Positions 12,468-24,288 of a stretch of DNA of 64,000 nucleotides are shown one piece after another. The position numbers and the translations under genes were made by a program. This stretch comes from Ophiostoma sp. CBS 140.51. Taxonomy: Eukaryota > Ascomycota > Sordariomycetes > Ophiostomatales > Ophiostomataceae. Each line of letters opens with the position of its first letter. Position 1 is the first letter of the stretch. The DNA lies in NCBI GenBank assembly GCA_029298735.1, contig JANSLP010000023.1, positions 62,001-126,000 of the forward strand. Reading direction: 5' to 3'. The notes under the pieces are model-generated. The model had not been told where the DNA came from and searched no databases. It saw nothing but the letters and a program-made list of their open reading frames with translations.

Positions 12468-13651
12468 ATGCATTTCGCATACCCCCCACGCAAAAACTCC
12501 AATGCGGCCTCGTTCAAGCCGCGAGCGCCGACCTCGCGGCTGCCCTTTATACGCCGCGGTCGCAAGCGGGTGATTGCTCTCGGCGCACTCTTCTTCTTCG
12601 GCATCATCTACTTTCTGACACGGCCGGGTGGCCGGCATAGCGGCGCCAATCCTTGGATGTCTGCGCATCTCAAGGCCGCCCAACAAGAAGGTACCGGCAG
12701 CACGATGCCTGGTGTCGGCGGCAACAAGGCGCCCCTGGCGTCCGACGGCAACCCCTACGGCGCGGATTTCTCGGCGGCCACAGAAAACTTTGCCTCGTTT
12801 GGCAAGACGCCAAACGTCGTGCTGGTCACGGTGTACGACGAGACCAACTTCCACCGCGCGTACCTCGACACCGTCCGCGAGAACCGCCGCCAGTACGCCA
12901 AGAAGCACGGCTACGGCACCTTTTCACCCAAGGTCGGCTACTACGACCTCAATGGCTCGCCGCTGTCGTGGACCAAGGTGGTGGCCATGCGCCACGCGCT
13001 GACACTGTTCCCCGAGAGCACTTACTTCTGGTTCCTGGACCAGAACGCTTTTGTGATGAACATGGACATGAGTATTGAGGGCGACATCATGTCCCCCGCC
13101 AAGATTGACGCCGCTATGCTCAAGGACTTCCCTGTCGTGCCTCCGGACAGCATCATCAAGACTTTTGGTCATCTCAAGGGCCAGGACGTTGATTTTCTGC
13201 TGACGCAGGACTACGACGGTCTGTCGACGTCAAGTTTCATTATCCGCAACGGCGAGTGGGCGCGCTTCTTCTTTGAGACCTGGTTCGACCCGCTGTACCG
13301 CTCCTACAACTTCCAGAAAGCCGAGACACATGCATTGGTAAGTCACCTCACGAAGAGAGCATACAGAAAAACCACCGCTAACACTCTCAGGAACACATTG
13401 TCCAGTGGCACCCGACGATTCTGTCCAAGATGGCCCTCGTGCCCCAGCGGACCATTAACGCCTACAGCAAGGTCGACCACGGCGCAAAATACGAGTCGGG
13501 TGACTTGTCCGTGCGCGTCATTGGCTGTGTCCGCACAAGTTCGGCCATCTGCGAGAACGAGGCCGCACCGTTTATCGAGATCTGGCGCGGCGGCGACAAG
13601 CAGCACCAGCAGCAGCAACAGGCGCAGCAGGCACAACAGGCGGCATCATAA
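12468..13651 (+). CDS. mnn11: GT34 alpha-mannosyltransferase, Mnn11-like
   Basis: Golgi type II membrane glycosyltransferase of family GT34, which extends N-glycan outer chains (mannan polymerase II in yeast). Exons 12468-13337 and 13391-13651, phase 0, 376 residues. Features: a short basic cytosolic tail, one membrane anchor (about 35-50, VIALGALFFFGIIYFL), a stem, then the catalytic domain with TVYDETNFHRAYLDTVRENR, YYDLNGSPLSWTKV, FWFLDQNAFVMN and the C-terminal GDLSVRVIGCVR. The usual DxD metal-binding motif reads D191-Q-N193, so the second acidic residue is missing, a trait I associate with Mnn11-type rather than Mnn10-type members; this is from memory. The tail is a Gln-rich run coded by CAG/CAA repeats (about 13600-13640). 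The symbol is tentative; mnn10 or a gma12-like galactosyltransferase are alternatives. Confidence 0.85.
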
Positions 13652-14236
13652 AAGCAGAGCGTGGTCAACATTTGACGGTTTCTTTACTGTTGGGAATTGC
13701 ATGACTTCTTCTTCTCTTCTCTCGTGCCATTTGATATGCGGACGGGCTTTTCGACTTCCCCCTACTTGCCCCCCTCCCATGTTCATTGATATCTTTTTTT
13801 GTTCTTTTATCCTCCTCTGTTTTTTTTTTCAGGATGGCGTTTGCTTGTTTCTGGTTTCTTTTACGAAACGAAAGGGGTCCCATGATTTTCCATCTTCTCT
13901 TCTTTTTGTCTTCTCTTCCCCTATTACTTCTTTTGGCTTCCACCCACCCTTTTTATGTTTTATAGTTGTTTCTTTTCTGGGTTTTTTGTTTTTCTTCTTG
14001 CGCGACAATGTACGACATATATCTTCATATATAGACAAATTCATAAAACTATAATCAACAGAATTATTCACGTTATCTCGCAAACTGCAAGTGTTCTGTT
14101 CAGCTCATAATTATATTGGGTAGTAATACTGGAAAGAATACACAATTTACGGGAATAACCGCATCAAAAGACCGCCCTGGCAATGCAAAGAAATACAAAA
14201 TACACTAAAAGAAAGACTCGGCCATCGCCGCACACC
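13652..14236. other. Convergent 3' intergenic region
   Basis: About 585 bp between the convergent GT34 and sphingosine-1-phosphate lyase genes. It is T-rich on the plus strand, with long T runs (13795-13830), consistent with the 3' UTR and poly(A) region of the GT34 gene. Confidence 0.5.
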
Positions 14237-16052
14237 TTATGCCTTGTACAGCAGATCCAGGAAACCCGTTGCCAGGTCCACAACCACGCTCTTGTTGGGC
14301 AGACTGCCCGCCACACCGTACAGCGCAACCGCATCACCGCTGTCCTCGGGCGTCGACTTGTTGCCGCCCTCCACGGCACGCACGCGCGCCTTCTCGCGCT
14401 CGGCCTCCACACACGCCTCCAGGTCCGAGACCAGCGTGTCAAATGCCTTGGCCACGGGCATCGTAAAGGCGACGTGGATCGCGGGAGGGTTCTGCAGTGC
14501 GTTCAGGTGCCAGCCGCGCGCCGACATGGCGTCGGACAGCGCGTAGATGTTGATGGGCGTGAAGGGAGAAGAGGACGTCGAGGGAGCCGAGCGCCGGGCG
14601 CGGAAAGCAACGACTGACACCAGCGGGCGGCCCATGACTTCAATCTCGGGCGCCAGGACGGGCGATGACGTAATGTGCTCGGCAAACTTGCGGGCAGTTC
14701 CGACGATACGACCACAGGCGTCAAGGTATCCGGACTCGCCAACGGCCATCATGCTTGCCCAACAGCCAGCAATGAGGGCGCCGGGACGCGAGCCAGCCGC
14801 ACCGGGCGAGGCGTAGACACCACCAGCCCAGTCGGCCGAGACAAAGTACTGGTACGCACGCAGGGCAGCTGTGCGGTAGAGCACGACGGAGTTGCCCTTG
14901 GGTGCGAAGCCGTACTTGTGGGTATCGACGGAAATACTGGTGACACCGCGGACGCGGAAGTCAAAGGGCGTCGTCTCGAAGCCGGCCTTTTCGAGGAAGG
15001 GCACCATAAAGGAGCCCAGGCAGCAGTCAACGTGCAGAGGCAGCCGCTTGCGAACAGCGAGGCGGCCGAGACCGGCAATGTCGTCAATGATACCGTGGGG
15101 GAAGTTGGGGGCGCTGCCAACCAACAAAATCGTGTTGGGGTTGATGAGGCGGGCGACACGGCGGACATCGACCTGGTAGCCGGGCGCAGGGCAGGCAACG
15201 AGGTGGAGCTTGATCTTGTAGTACTGGCTGGCCTTGTGGAAGGCGGTATGGGCGGTCTCGGGGATGATCATCTCGGGCTCCGTAATGCCGCGCTCAGCGT
15301 AAGCCTTCTGGCGGGCACTAAGACAGGCCATCAGGATACTCTCGGTGCCACCGCTGGTGGTGACACCAGCAGAGCCAGCGGGGCCGTTGAACAAACCCAG
15401 GACCATCGCCACGACCTCGGCCTCCATCTTGCGCACACCTGGGAAGACGTCCGGGTGGATGGGGTTGGCGACAGTGAACTTGCCGTAGGCCTCAGTCTGG
15501 AGCTTCATCAGCTCATCCTCGCCGTGGTAGACGGCGCCACTCACACGGCCATCCTCCCAGCGTGTATGGTCGAGTTCGGCGAGCGATTCGAGTTGTTTGC
15601 GGACTTCGTCGTGGGTCAAGCCTTGAGCAGGGAGTGCAGTGTGACGGGTGACGCCGACGGGGACGAGCTTGCCCTCCATCTTGCCGAGGGCCTCGTCGAC
15701 CTGCTGGCGGACCTTGGTGCGCACACCAGGTAGGCGCAGGAACCAGCCAAAGATGATGCGGCGGATATCGTGGTAGAGCTCAGAGATGGATCCGGCGACG
15801 CCACGGCCGCGCAGCTTCCAGACAGTTCGGCGAGTAAGACGGAGGACGAAGAAGAAGAAGACGAGGTTGCGGAGGCTAAAAGAAAGGAGGGCCATATGTT
15901 AGCAAAAAAGGTTTAGAAAAGGATCGCCAGTTATTGGAGAGCTTAGGCACCCACAGATCCAGGTTGAGCAACAACAGCGGAGTCGCTGGCCGACGACGGA
16001 CGTTGCTGATGTTCTCCCGCAGGCTAATCAGCATGCTCGAAGACCCCGGCAT
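14237..16052 (-). CDS. dpl1: Sphingosine-1-phosphate lyase (Dpl1)
   Basis: PLP-dependent lyase of the ER that splits phosphorylated sphingoid bases into a long-chain aldehyde and phosphoethanolamine, the exit step of sphingolipid breakdown. Exons 16052-15955 and 15875-14237, phase 2, 578 residues. The first exon gives MPGSSSMLISLRENISNVRR. A hydrophobic N-terminal anchor (LVFFFFVLRL, about 37-46) is followed by the group II decarboxylase-like fold: SGAVYHGEDELMKLQTEAYG, ANPIHPDVFPGVRKMEAEV, TTSGGTESILMAC (SGGTES at about 207-212), HVDCCLGSF, and SVDTHKYGFAPKG, whose Lys353 should form the PLP Schiff base. Length and motif order match yeast Dpl1. A Ser/Ala-rich insertion (RRSAPSTSSS, about 14580) lies in the C-terminal domain. 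Its upstream leader is pyrimidine-rich on the coding strand. Confidence 0.94.
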
Positions 16053-17996
16053 GATGACGGTTTACCGCGATGGGTGGTAGGATCTGAGATCTGAGATCGT
16101 ACGGTTGGCGGTGCTTCAGCCAATGAGGGCGAAGAAGCGTCAAAGAGCTAGAAGAAATGCGCAAGGGTTGTGAGATTTCACAAGCTGAGGAAAGTTGAGA
16201 CGGGAAGCTCTCGGACCGGCGATAGCGATAGGGCGAGAAAACGGAAGTTTTGCTAAGCACCGATGAAGGATGCAGATACGCAATCGATCAAAGTACAGTG
16301 CGCAAGGTTGTAAGGAGGACTGCTCGTTGATTGGTATTTTGGTGAAGGATAAAAAGTGAAGCCAAAAAAGGGAAGAGAAGGCGAGAATGATGGGATGAAC
16401 AAAAGATTTAATAAGAGCGGAGGAGGGAGGTAATGAGTGAGAGAAGCGGAGTAGGTCGGAGGTGTTACAGTATCGAGAAACCGGAAGGAGCGGAGGTAAT
16501 GAAATGTCACGGCGGAATGTACAGATTGAGAAAGGAGAGGATGAGGAAGGAACGATGGCTGATGTTGAGAACACGCGGAGGAAAGAACAAAAAGAAAAGG
16601 AACAAGAGAAAGAGGAGAAAGGGCGAGGAAGGACGGAAGGTATGATGAAGGTGCGGAGGTTTTTGCAACACAAAACGGAAGTTGCAATGAGCTCCTCTAG
16701 CGTCTCGAAACTTGCCTTGCCTAGCCTTTTTGCCTCGTGTGAAGCTTTCCCCTCTCCAGGTTTTCTCCTCTTTCTTTCTTTTCTGCTTGTCTTTGAAAGC
16801 AGGAAAGCGCGACTGGCACGCTTCGCGTGAAAAAGGCGTTTCCCAGCAAAAAGACCTCCTCTTCGCTCCTGCAGGCTGTGGCCGAGGCTACAGGGAAGGT
16901 CCAAGCTCGCTACGATCCCGCCTACGTATTTAATTCTGGGACTACCCCATGCTTTTTTCGAGGGAGCTGTCAAATAGACATATTTTGCTCTCTTTCCTTT
17001 TTTCAACCTCGTCGTGCCTACCTCTTCTATCAAAAAGTCAAACCGTGTTCTGCCTCGTTCCTGCCCGTCTTTCTGTCCCTTTCCGTTGCAAGCCGAGCAG
17101 TTTTGCCACTGAAGTTAGGTCCCCAATATCGTCTTGGGGGCTGTCGGCTGCCAGAACGGCAAAAACAGGCCAGCCAAACAGCGCGCTAGAAATGTCCGCG
17201 GCACTTTCCACCATTCTGCAATCACATGCCAATGAAAAAGCCCACCTCCGCAAATAGATATTATGACACGGCCAATTCGCATATCGCGGAGCTTTCCCAC
17301 CATAACCTGGTTAAAATCGGCGCTGAACCGGCAGGGATTGGCGATTGATGATCGGAGGGCACGTCAAAATGCATTCATAACAGAGTATTTATATATCACT
17401 GCTTTTCTGTCAAATGGCAAATTAAAATCGTAGAAAATGCGGTTCGATCTTTTGCATCTCCAACGACTCGTAAGGCTTTAGCTTCAACCTCACGATATTA
17501 TCTGTCAACATGTCGATATGTACATGATAATAGCATACATACTCTGCGACGCGCAGAGAGCCGTGGAATTCGCCGAAAACATCGAATATCAAGACGAAAA
17601 CGGCACAAAATGCATGGCAGTAATATAAATAACATTAAGAAACGACAGAGGAAGAATATAAAGAAATATGCATATAATGAAAACGGGAGGTATATGTATA
17701 TGGCCGGTAGATAAGATGATGCCATACATATTCGTAGAAAAGATAACGATAAAATGAAGAACGTGAAAACGAGCCGCCCCTTATATCATAATGTTGTTGT
17801 ATCCCAAGTAATCCCACGAGAAGGGAACCGTTAAAAGGAAGAAAATCGGAAGCACGAGGTACTTCCTGTTTTTGGTTTCGCTGTTTGCGTTGTTTGCGCT
17901 GTTTGCGCTGTTTGCCTGTTGTCCTGTTTGTCCGTTTGCAAGTCTATTTTTTTGTTGTCGGCGGCTGTTCCGCCAGTTCCTGATCCGGCCATATAG
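16053..17996. other. Intergenic region with short tandem repeats
   Basis: About 1.9 kb between the start of dpl1 and the end of the kinase extension frame. The part at 16380-16680 is purine-rich on the plus strand, that is, the pyrimidine-rich leader of dpl1. A short imperfect tandem repeat with a GCTGTTTGC-like unit lies at about 17878-17935, downstream of the kinase gene. The stretch 17330-17820 is AT-rich. No gene is supported. Confidence 0.5.
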
Positions 17997-18230
17997 TCAT
18001 AGCTCATTGTCGTGGCCGCCGCCACGCGACGACGACCCTTGCTGGTGTACCAGCGTCTCGGCGTCGCCCACCTGGCGCCGCTCCGAGATCTCGCGCCGCG
18101 CCTTATCCTTGAGGCGGGCCTGGGCTTGTATGCGTAAAGGTGTAGTGCTCTCCGTGACTGACGGCGATTTCCGTGCTTGTGTCAATCCTCGGGACTTGGG
18201 TGGGTCCCTCATGACAGCTAATTGCTATTG
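17997..18230 (-). other. Leaky-stop context and 75-codon 3' extension of the kinase gene
   Basis: The kinase frame ends CAA TAG CAA TTA (18230-18219). UAG CAR YYA is the classical readthrough context defined for the tobacco mosaic virus replicase and shown to be leaky in yeast. In the same frame, 75 sense codons follow (18224-18000) before TGA at 17999-17997. The extension is hydrophilic and charged, with codon use like the gene body (mostly C or G in third positions), for example RIQAQARLKDKARREISERR, and ends GGGHDNEL. It contains an internal ATG at 18212, so a separate small gene is an alternative. A third option is a 51-nt in-phase cryptic intron whose last codon would be the TAG, but its donor (GTGTAC) is poor and it would remove the conserved YLHLNRL end. 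The sequence facts are directly seen; readthrough is inferred. Confidence 0.6.
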
Positions 18231-19842
18231 GAGAGGTTCCGAAGAACTGGACAATCGGTTCAGGTGCAGGTACACATCCGTGCCGTAGCCCTCCATGCTG
18301 ATCAGCTTCAGGTCACCGCCAAAGTATCGTGCGTACAGCCGCGATATAGGCAGACCGTAGCCAAAGCCAGCCATTGGTGCCTTGAAGTCGCTCTTATCGA
18401 AATCGGGGTCCAGGTTCGGTGTGCGGTCGACGGTCGTGTACATGTAGGTCCAAACAAGAGGGATGGCACTGCGTGGTATACCGCCGCCCTCGTCGGTGAT
18501 CTTGATCGTGATGTCCTCGCGGCCCTCGGCAACAATCACTTTTGTCACCGGGAACTCTTGCTTGTCTTGGCCGTGTGTCTCCACAACGGCACGCAGCGAG
18601 TTCTTGAGGGTCTCAAACAGCATGTGCGACAAGTGGCCCGGCACATACATGAAGTTGAGGTTCGGGTTGCACACGAGCTGGATCTTGGGCGATTCGAACA
18701 GACCATAGTGATCCTCGCACACGAAGCGGGCGTTCTCAATGGCCTCCTGCGCCAGGTCGTGCACGTTCGTCTTCGTGCAGATGATACCCACATACGTCGG
18801 ATCGCGGTGATGGCTCTGGTCTGTCAGGGCAATGTGCTGGCCGATCAGCATCCGGATGCCGATGCGGGACATGTAGAAACGGTCGAGGAAGGACTGGATG
18901 TTGTGGTCAATCTGCATGCGCTGCCGCCGGCGCTTGTACTCCAAAATGCCTTGTGCCATTGTTGTAACGACACCGTCGTGGCGCCGCTTGATCTTGTGCA
19001 GTGTCTGGGCAAAGCGTTGGTTGTAGAGCTGCAGGTCCGAGGGCCACTCGCCCGTGTCGTCCACCCAGGCAAAATAGCGCCGTGCTGCGGCATGCTTTTT
19101 TGACAGGCCATTGCCGTTGCCATTGTGTACGAGCTCACCGCCGTTTATTAAAGGCGACTGGGAGGTGTAGTTGGTCTCCTCGAGGCTGGGGTTCGGGGTT
19201 GACTCGGAGAGCAGCAGGTGTGATGGGCCGCGGCCGGCGGTGCGGGTCGGTCTCATTAACCGATCGCGGACGTCTCTATTCAGATCTGGTCTTGCAAGGG
19301 TTGTGATCTCCTAGATAAAAGGGGACCGCGTCGAGCGCGCATGTGTGAGTCATACTGGCCATTTGCAATTGGGCAATTGGGACAATCGGTTCGTCCGGAG
19401 ACGGAGGAGCGGGAGGATGCACGTCACGATAAGACGATCGCCCCCAAAAATAGAAGCGAAAGAAAAACGTGAGGTGAGGAATTGGAAGAGAAAGCTCACC
19501 TCGAATGACTGTGCATACCAGTCCTGCACCTTTCTCACCGATGGCATGTCGCTGAGGCCGTCGGGCAGGTTCTCGAGCTCCTGAACGCGATGCGCTAACC
19601 GGATAGGCAGCTCCTCGGCAAGAAACTGTGAGGCACGAAAGAGGGTTCCTGTGAAGAGAAACAAAGTCAGAATTGAGCTGTAAGTATAGAGTAGACTCCC
19701 CACGATCCCACAATAGTTATGGCGTACCGACGGACGGCTTCTCGCCGAACTGCACCATCTGGCGCAAACTCACGCCGGTGGCAGGGAAGTTTGCATAGTG
19801 TTTGATGGTGTCCATCAGACGGTCTGTCTTTTTCCACGACAT
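18225..19842 (-). CDS. Mitochondrial pyruvate dehydrogenase-type kinase
   Basis: GHKL-fold protein kinase that phosphorylates and inactivates the E1-alpha subunit of a mitochondrial 2-oxoacid dehydrogenase (PDH; BCKDH is possible). Exons 19842-19728, 19648-19500 and 19310-18225, in phase, 449 residues. The N-terminal half is the helical BCDHK domain (SLRQMVQFG, ASQFLAEELPIRLAHRV, VRKVQDWYAQSFEEI). The C-terminal half has the N box HMLFETLKNSLRAVVE, G1 DEGGGIP, and G2 GFGYGLPISRLYARYFGGDL. It ends DVYLHLNRLSSSSEPLQ. A Gly/Asn-rich linker (HNGNGNG) lies before the KKHAAARRYF helix. Yeast Pkp1 and Pkp2 are the relatives. The stop is a UAG in a known leaky context with 75 open codons after it; see the separate entry. 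Confidence 0.93.
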
Positions 19843-22725
19843 CTTGGGCGGCTTTCAATGGCGATGCCCCGGGGGGCGTGCGCTGTGTGGTGGTGTGACT
19901 GGGGGAGCCGATGGCGGGTTGTAGACGGAGCAAGGAAGAGGGCGCCGTGTAAAGTCGAATAAAATGAACCGTTTACCGATGCGTCTGGGTTCGCATACGG
20001 GCCGGCGAGGGTGGTGGAAGTACAAAAGGCGGAAGGCTGAGGGTAGAAAGCCGGCAGCGGAAAGCGGAGAGAGCGCTGTGCAGTTTGCAGCCGATGTTAG
20101 GCGGATAAATAAGACCGAGACAAGACGAATGTCTGGTAAGGGCGCGCAGATGGGCGACCGGCAGTGACGATGGTAGGGAATAGGATGCGGATTGTTGTTA
20201 CAAGATGCAAAGATCACGAACAGAGAGAAAAACAAAAGGAGGAGGAGAAAAAAGAAAGGGAAGAGAAAGGGAGGAAAGCAGGTGACAGTGCCGGGGGCGG
20301 ATGATGGAGAAAAAACGTTCGGGCCAAGGAAGGAAAGCAGATGTGCAAGGAGGGAAAATATGGGGAAAGGTCCCCAATGGCAATTGCAGATAGCAGGAAA
20401 GTGCAGGAAAGTAACAGGAGCGACACAGTGACAACAGCACAAAAAAAGACCAAAATGGACCAAAATGGCAAAAAGGGCTCGCCAAAGCGCACTAGCAATA
20501 GCACGAGACCTGGTCGAAGAAAAAAAAGAAGGGCAGGAAGGAACGGGGGGCACACGAGCAAGAGACTGTTCACTACTAGTAATTACGCAGAAGAAAAGAG
20601 GAACGAAGCATGCACACACACAATGGGGGAACGGATCAGCTAGGAAGCTAAACTGGGCTGGGAGAAAGAGGTATTGGACCGGGAACAGGCATGGACTGGG
20701 GGAACCTTGGGCCTTGGGACCTGTGGTCACTGGTGGGTAAAGAAAAACCGAGGACAAAAAGGCTCGCGCTTGACACGACGAGGGCCGAGAGACGGGAGAA
20801 AAGCATGAGAGAAAACAATTACTGTTGTAAAAGAAATGGCCATGCGCATGCTCCATATATCGGAGCAAGGCGCAAAGGGCAAGAACAATGACTGCGGCTA
20901 CAAAGCCTACATATACAGAGAAGGTGCGGAGTCCTACCTGCCGGCTCTGGTGCATGTGGGTGTTGGGTTTACTAAAGTTGCTAGCTAATACGTAGAAAGA
21001 GCGACTGGAGGTGACTAACTTCCTCCCCATCTGTCTCGCAGCTCGGTCAAAGACAGAAGGAACTATCGAGAGACCGGGAAAAGAAGCTTCTGAGAAAGAG
21101 AAGGGGCGAGCGAAGCAAAGGAAAATAGAGATTCGAGGGAAAGAGCAGAAGAGCTCTCTGCCGGCAGCTGCTACGACTTCGACTCACTGCCTTGTGTGTT
21201 CCTGCCCCTCCAACGAACGAGGTCCTCCCGTCTCCGTGCTTCCCCCATCCATTGGTCAACCCCACAGTCCCTCCTTCGCTTTGCCCACCGAGGTCCAGTC
21301 GCGTCGATGGCGCCAATGGCGTGTGGGCAACTCTGTATGTACTCCGTGCGAGTAGCAAACATAAAGGCGTAACGCACTGTTCTTGTGTCATTCCACTCAC
21401 TCATATTCATCTCTCATCTGTGAACATCCCACGCCGTCTGGCCTTGTTAATGAGATATTTTATGTGAACCTCGCGTCGGCCTACCGCTCACAGATGCAAG
21501 CCCCCATTCTCACCCCTGATCTTTTTGCTTTCTCGAGGTCAACGTGCATAAATCCCGTACATCCTCCAAGCATTCTGTATGGTGTACTTTTGCCTCCCTT
21601 TCATTGTGTTTTGTGTTTTGTCGAACCCGTTTGTCCTTGAAAGCGGGGACACTTGCTCCGTCAGTTTCTGTATGCTTTTTTCTCTGCGCTTGCATGTGAC
21701 TCAGTCGCATTTTACTGTATTTGGAGTTTTTGCTGGGGTTGGGAGCTGTCTCGTTCTTTGACAAAAGACGGTGGCAGTGGCAATGTGGCACTGTGTACCT
21801 GCCAGGCGTGCTACAAGGCTGCCTTCTCGACAGGGCGCCGGCAGACAGTGGCTGAAGTTCGGGCCATCGGAAAATCCAGGGCGCAAACGCAGTGCCAGTG
21901 TCCCGCAAAACAATGCTAGCATTTAGTGCGGTAGGAGCGAGTACCTAATTATGCATGGTATTAATGTGTATTTGCAAGTACCACTCAGTATCCGTTTCTC
22001 CTTGAGCTGCCCCTTTTCCGAGACGCCCCGACCTTACACCTTCCCAAGCCAAAGCTGGCTCAAAGCTGGGGCCTCGCGTACCTCTCTGATGTCCTTTTTG
22101 CAGCTTTTCACTCGCAGCGCCTTTCCGTTTCCACCCACCCCCCGACGCATCAACAAAAGTTCCCACACCGCTGGCGTTTTTTCTGATATTACAATTCGTA
22201 CTTCGTACACGTGAACTTTCAAGACTGGAGAACAAACTGGAGTCACAGAATATCGAACGACTAGTTTCGTCTTGGCCCAGGGGCCTAGCCTACAGTGCAG
22301 CTTGTTTTTTCGGGCAAGAATCAACAAGCCTTTTTCAGGGGCAAATTTAGAGGACGTGGAGACACAGTTCTGTTGCTGCCAGACACTGCACGTCAGGCCA
22401 AGAGCGCGTTCCGCTTAGGGACTAGACGCGTTTCCCGAGGCTCAAGCTTTCCAAGCTCCAAAGCCAAAGCCGGTCCGGTGATCAACAACCACACTCATCA
22501 GTACCTCTCCCCCGCAGTCTACCACCACAAACACGGCATCCGGAAGACGGAAACCGAGCTCACCACCACTCTTTAAACGGCCATTACGCATTCTCTCTAA
22601 GAGCCTACGACCCTCACCCTGCCAGGTGCCGGCCACCTGACGCTCAGATTGTCGTGTTAGATCGCGTCTTTTGTTTACTTTTGTCCCCTAAAGGACCAAA
22701 GGGGGGGTAATATGTACCCGTCCTG
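19843..22725. other. Divergent intergenic region
   Basis: About 2.9 kb between the kinase start (minus) and the coiled-coil gene start (plus). The part at 20190-20640 is purine-rich on the plus strand, making it a pyrimidine-rich leader for the kinase mRNA. A long frame open on the minus strand here (Phe/Ser/Leu/Pro-rich) is an artefact of that bias. No RNA gene or repeat was recognised. Confidence 0.5.
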
Positions 22726-24288
22726 ATGCTGGACCACGCGCCGTCTGCAACCGATGCAGATGCTGGTGCTGCGGAATCTATAGCTGCCGAGACTTCACGG
22801 CCACCGGTGACGCCGACTACGCCAAGCAGTCCTTTCACAGGCTCGTTCTCGGGCTCGTTCCATGCAGCACGACCGTCACCTGCTCGCAGCTTTAACATCC
22901 ACGCGCTCGGATTCAATACGTCACCGCTGGGCCCACTCGGCCGCCGCATCTCGTTTTATGATGGCGAGAGCGGGAGTGCCGGCGGTAGTGGTGGTGACGA
23001 CGAGGATGACGATGAGGGAGACAGCAATGACGATCTCAGAAAATGGCAGACGAGCGACGATGGCCACGCCGATGACTACAACTACAGACTGGACGACCCT
23101 ATTGCGCTCGAGGAACGCAAAGATGTGCTGATTGACCGACTCAACGATGTTGTGCGGCACGTCTCGTCCTATACACCGTCTTCTCCGTCCCTCTCGAACT
23201 CGAACCGGAGCGCTTCAACATGGAACTCACCAGCCAAGAGTGCCTCGGCTGAAGCAGCAGCACGTCCTGCCGACGACGGAACGGTGCTCAGCGCGCTTCA
23301 TGCACACATTGACGAGATGGAAGCCGTCTTGGCCGCGGCACAAGCGGCTGAGGCAGCTGCGGCAGCTGCTTCACCCCGAAATCGGCATCACCACCACCAT
23401 CACAACCGACACTACCCATGGCAACGACCCGAGCGTAGATCGCGTGCGTCGACGTCCAGTGTGGTGAGCGAGGGGAGTCCGGGTGTGCAAGGTCAGGCGA
23501 AAGCGTCTTTGGTCAGGAGGACGACGCTCGATGCTGCCCCAATTCTGTTCCGAGGGCAGTCGTCGTCGTTTCGAGGGGCTGCTTTACCGGCTGAGACCAA
23601 GGCGGCTGACACCGAAGACAATGCTCAACCAACCGTAGCGAAGGCCGTTGCTGTGAACTGTGAAGTGCTGGCTGGTGACCTCTCCGCGGTCTTGGCCAAC
23701 TTGTTAAAGAGACGACAAGATTCCGAGGTATGTTCTGTCGTCAATTGCCCATTTATCAACCTGCATCACTAACTCCCCTTCTAGATGATCCAAGAAACAC
23801 TTCTCCAGAAATTGGCTGCAGCCAACAGCCGCACGGCTGAGCTCGAGGCCCAAGTGCAAGCCTTGACGGCTGCCAAGAGCCAAGACGACACAACCGACAA
23901 CCAAGATTACGAGAATAATGACGACATTGACGCCGACGATGATGAAGGCACACCGACAGAGACAGCCACCGAAAAGGGCGCCAACGACGACACAATCGAT
24001 CCAGTACTTGTCGACCGCCTGGCCGACCTCGACGATCTCGGATCGGAGCTGTCATTTTTGCGGCTACAGCTGCGCGGCATCGAGGTGCGGTGCCGGTCGT
24101 ATGTGCCAGTCGGCGCCGACCCTGAGCTCACAGAAAGTATTGAGAACTGGAAGGCAGACTGGTCAGCTTTGCGGGCCAAGGTGGGTGAAGAACGACGGTC
24201 AACGACGACGAGTATGAACACGAGCATGAGCCTGCTGGACAAGGACAACAGTAGCAACACCTACAACGATATGAACAGCACTTTTTAG
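22726..24288 (+). CDS. Uncharacterised coiled-coil protein
   Basis: I do not recognise a named family. Exons 22726-23727 and 23785-24288 join in phase 0 through a 57-bp intron (GTATGT...TTCTAG), giving 501 residues. The first half is low-complexity: Ser/Pro/Thr-rich, then an acidic patch (GGDDEDDDEGDSNDD), Ser runs and a His-rich stretch (RHHHHHHNRHY). Two likely coiled coils are visible: LHAHIDEMEAVLAAAQAAEAA (about 188-208) and, in exon 2, LLQKLAAANSRTAELEAQVQ. The C-terminus LADLDDLGSELSFLRLQLRG followed by DPELTESIENWKADWSALRAKV is the most conserved-looking part and resembles a fungal-specific C-terminal motif with a W-x-x-D-W core. A Ser/Pro-rich N-terminus plus coiled coil would suit a cytoskeletal or scaffold role, but that is speculation. 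The start is the first ATG in frame; an upstream ATG at about 22711 stops after four codons. Confidence 0.75.

Noticed and set aside
14675..15733. 352-codon plus-strand open frame
   Set aside because: Antisense of the sphingosine-1-phosphate lyase gene.
18222..19103. 293-codon plus-strand open frame
   Set aside because: Antisense of the kinase gene.
19855..21030. 391-codon minus-strand frame upstream of the kinase
   Set aside because: Phe/Leu/Ser/Pro-rich product of a pyrimidine-rich leader, with no domain.
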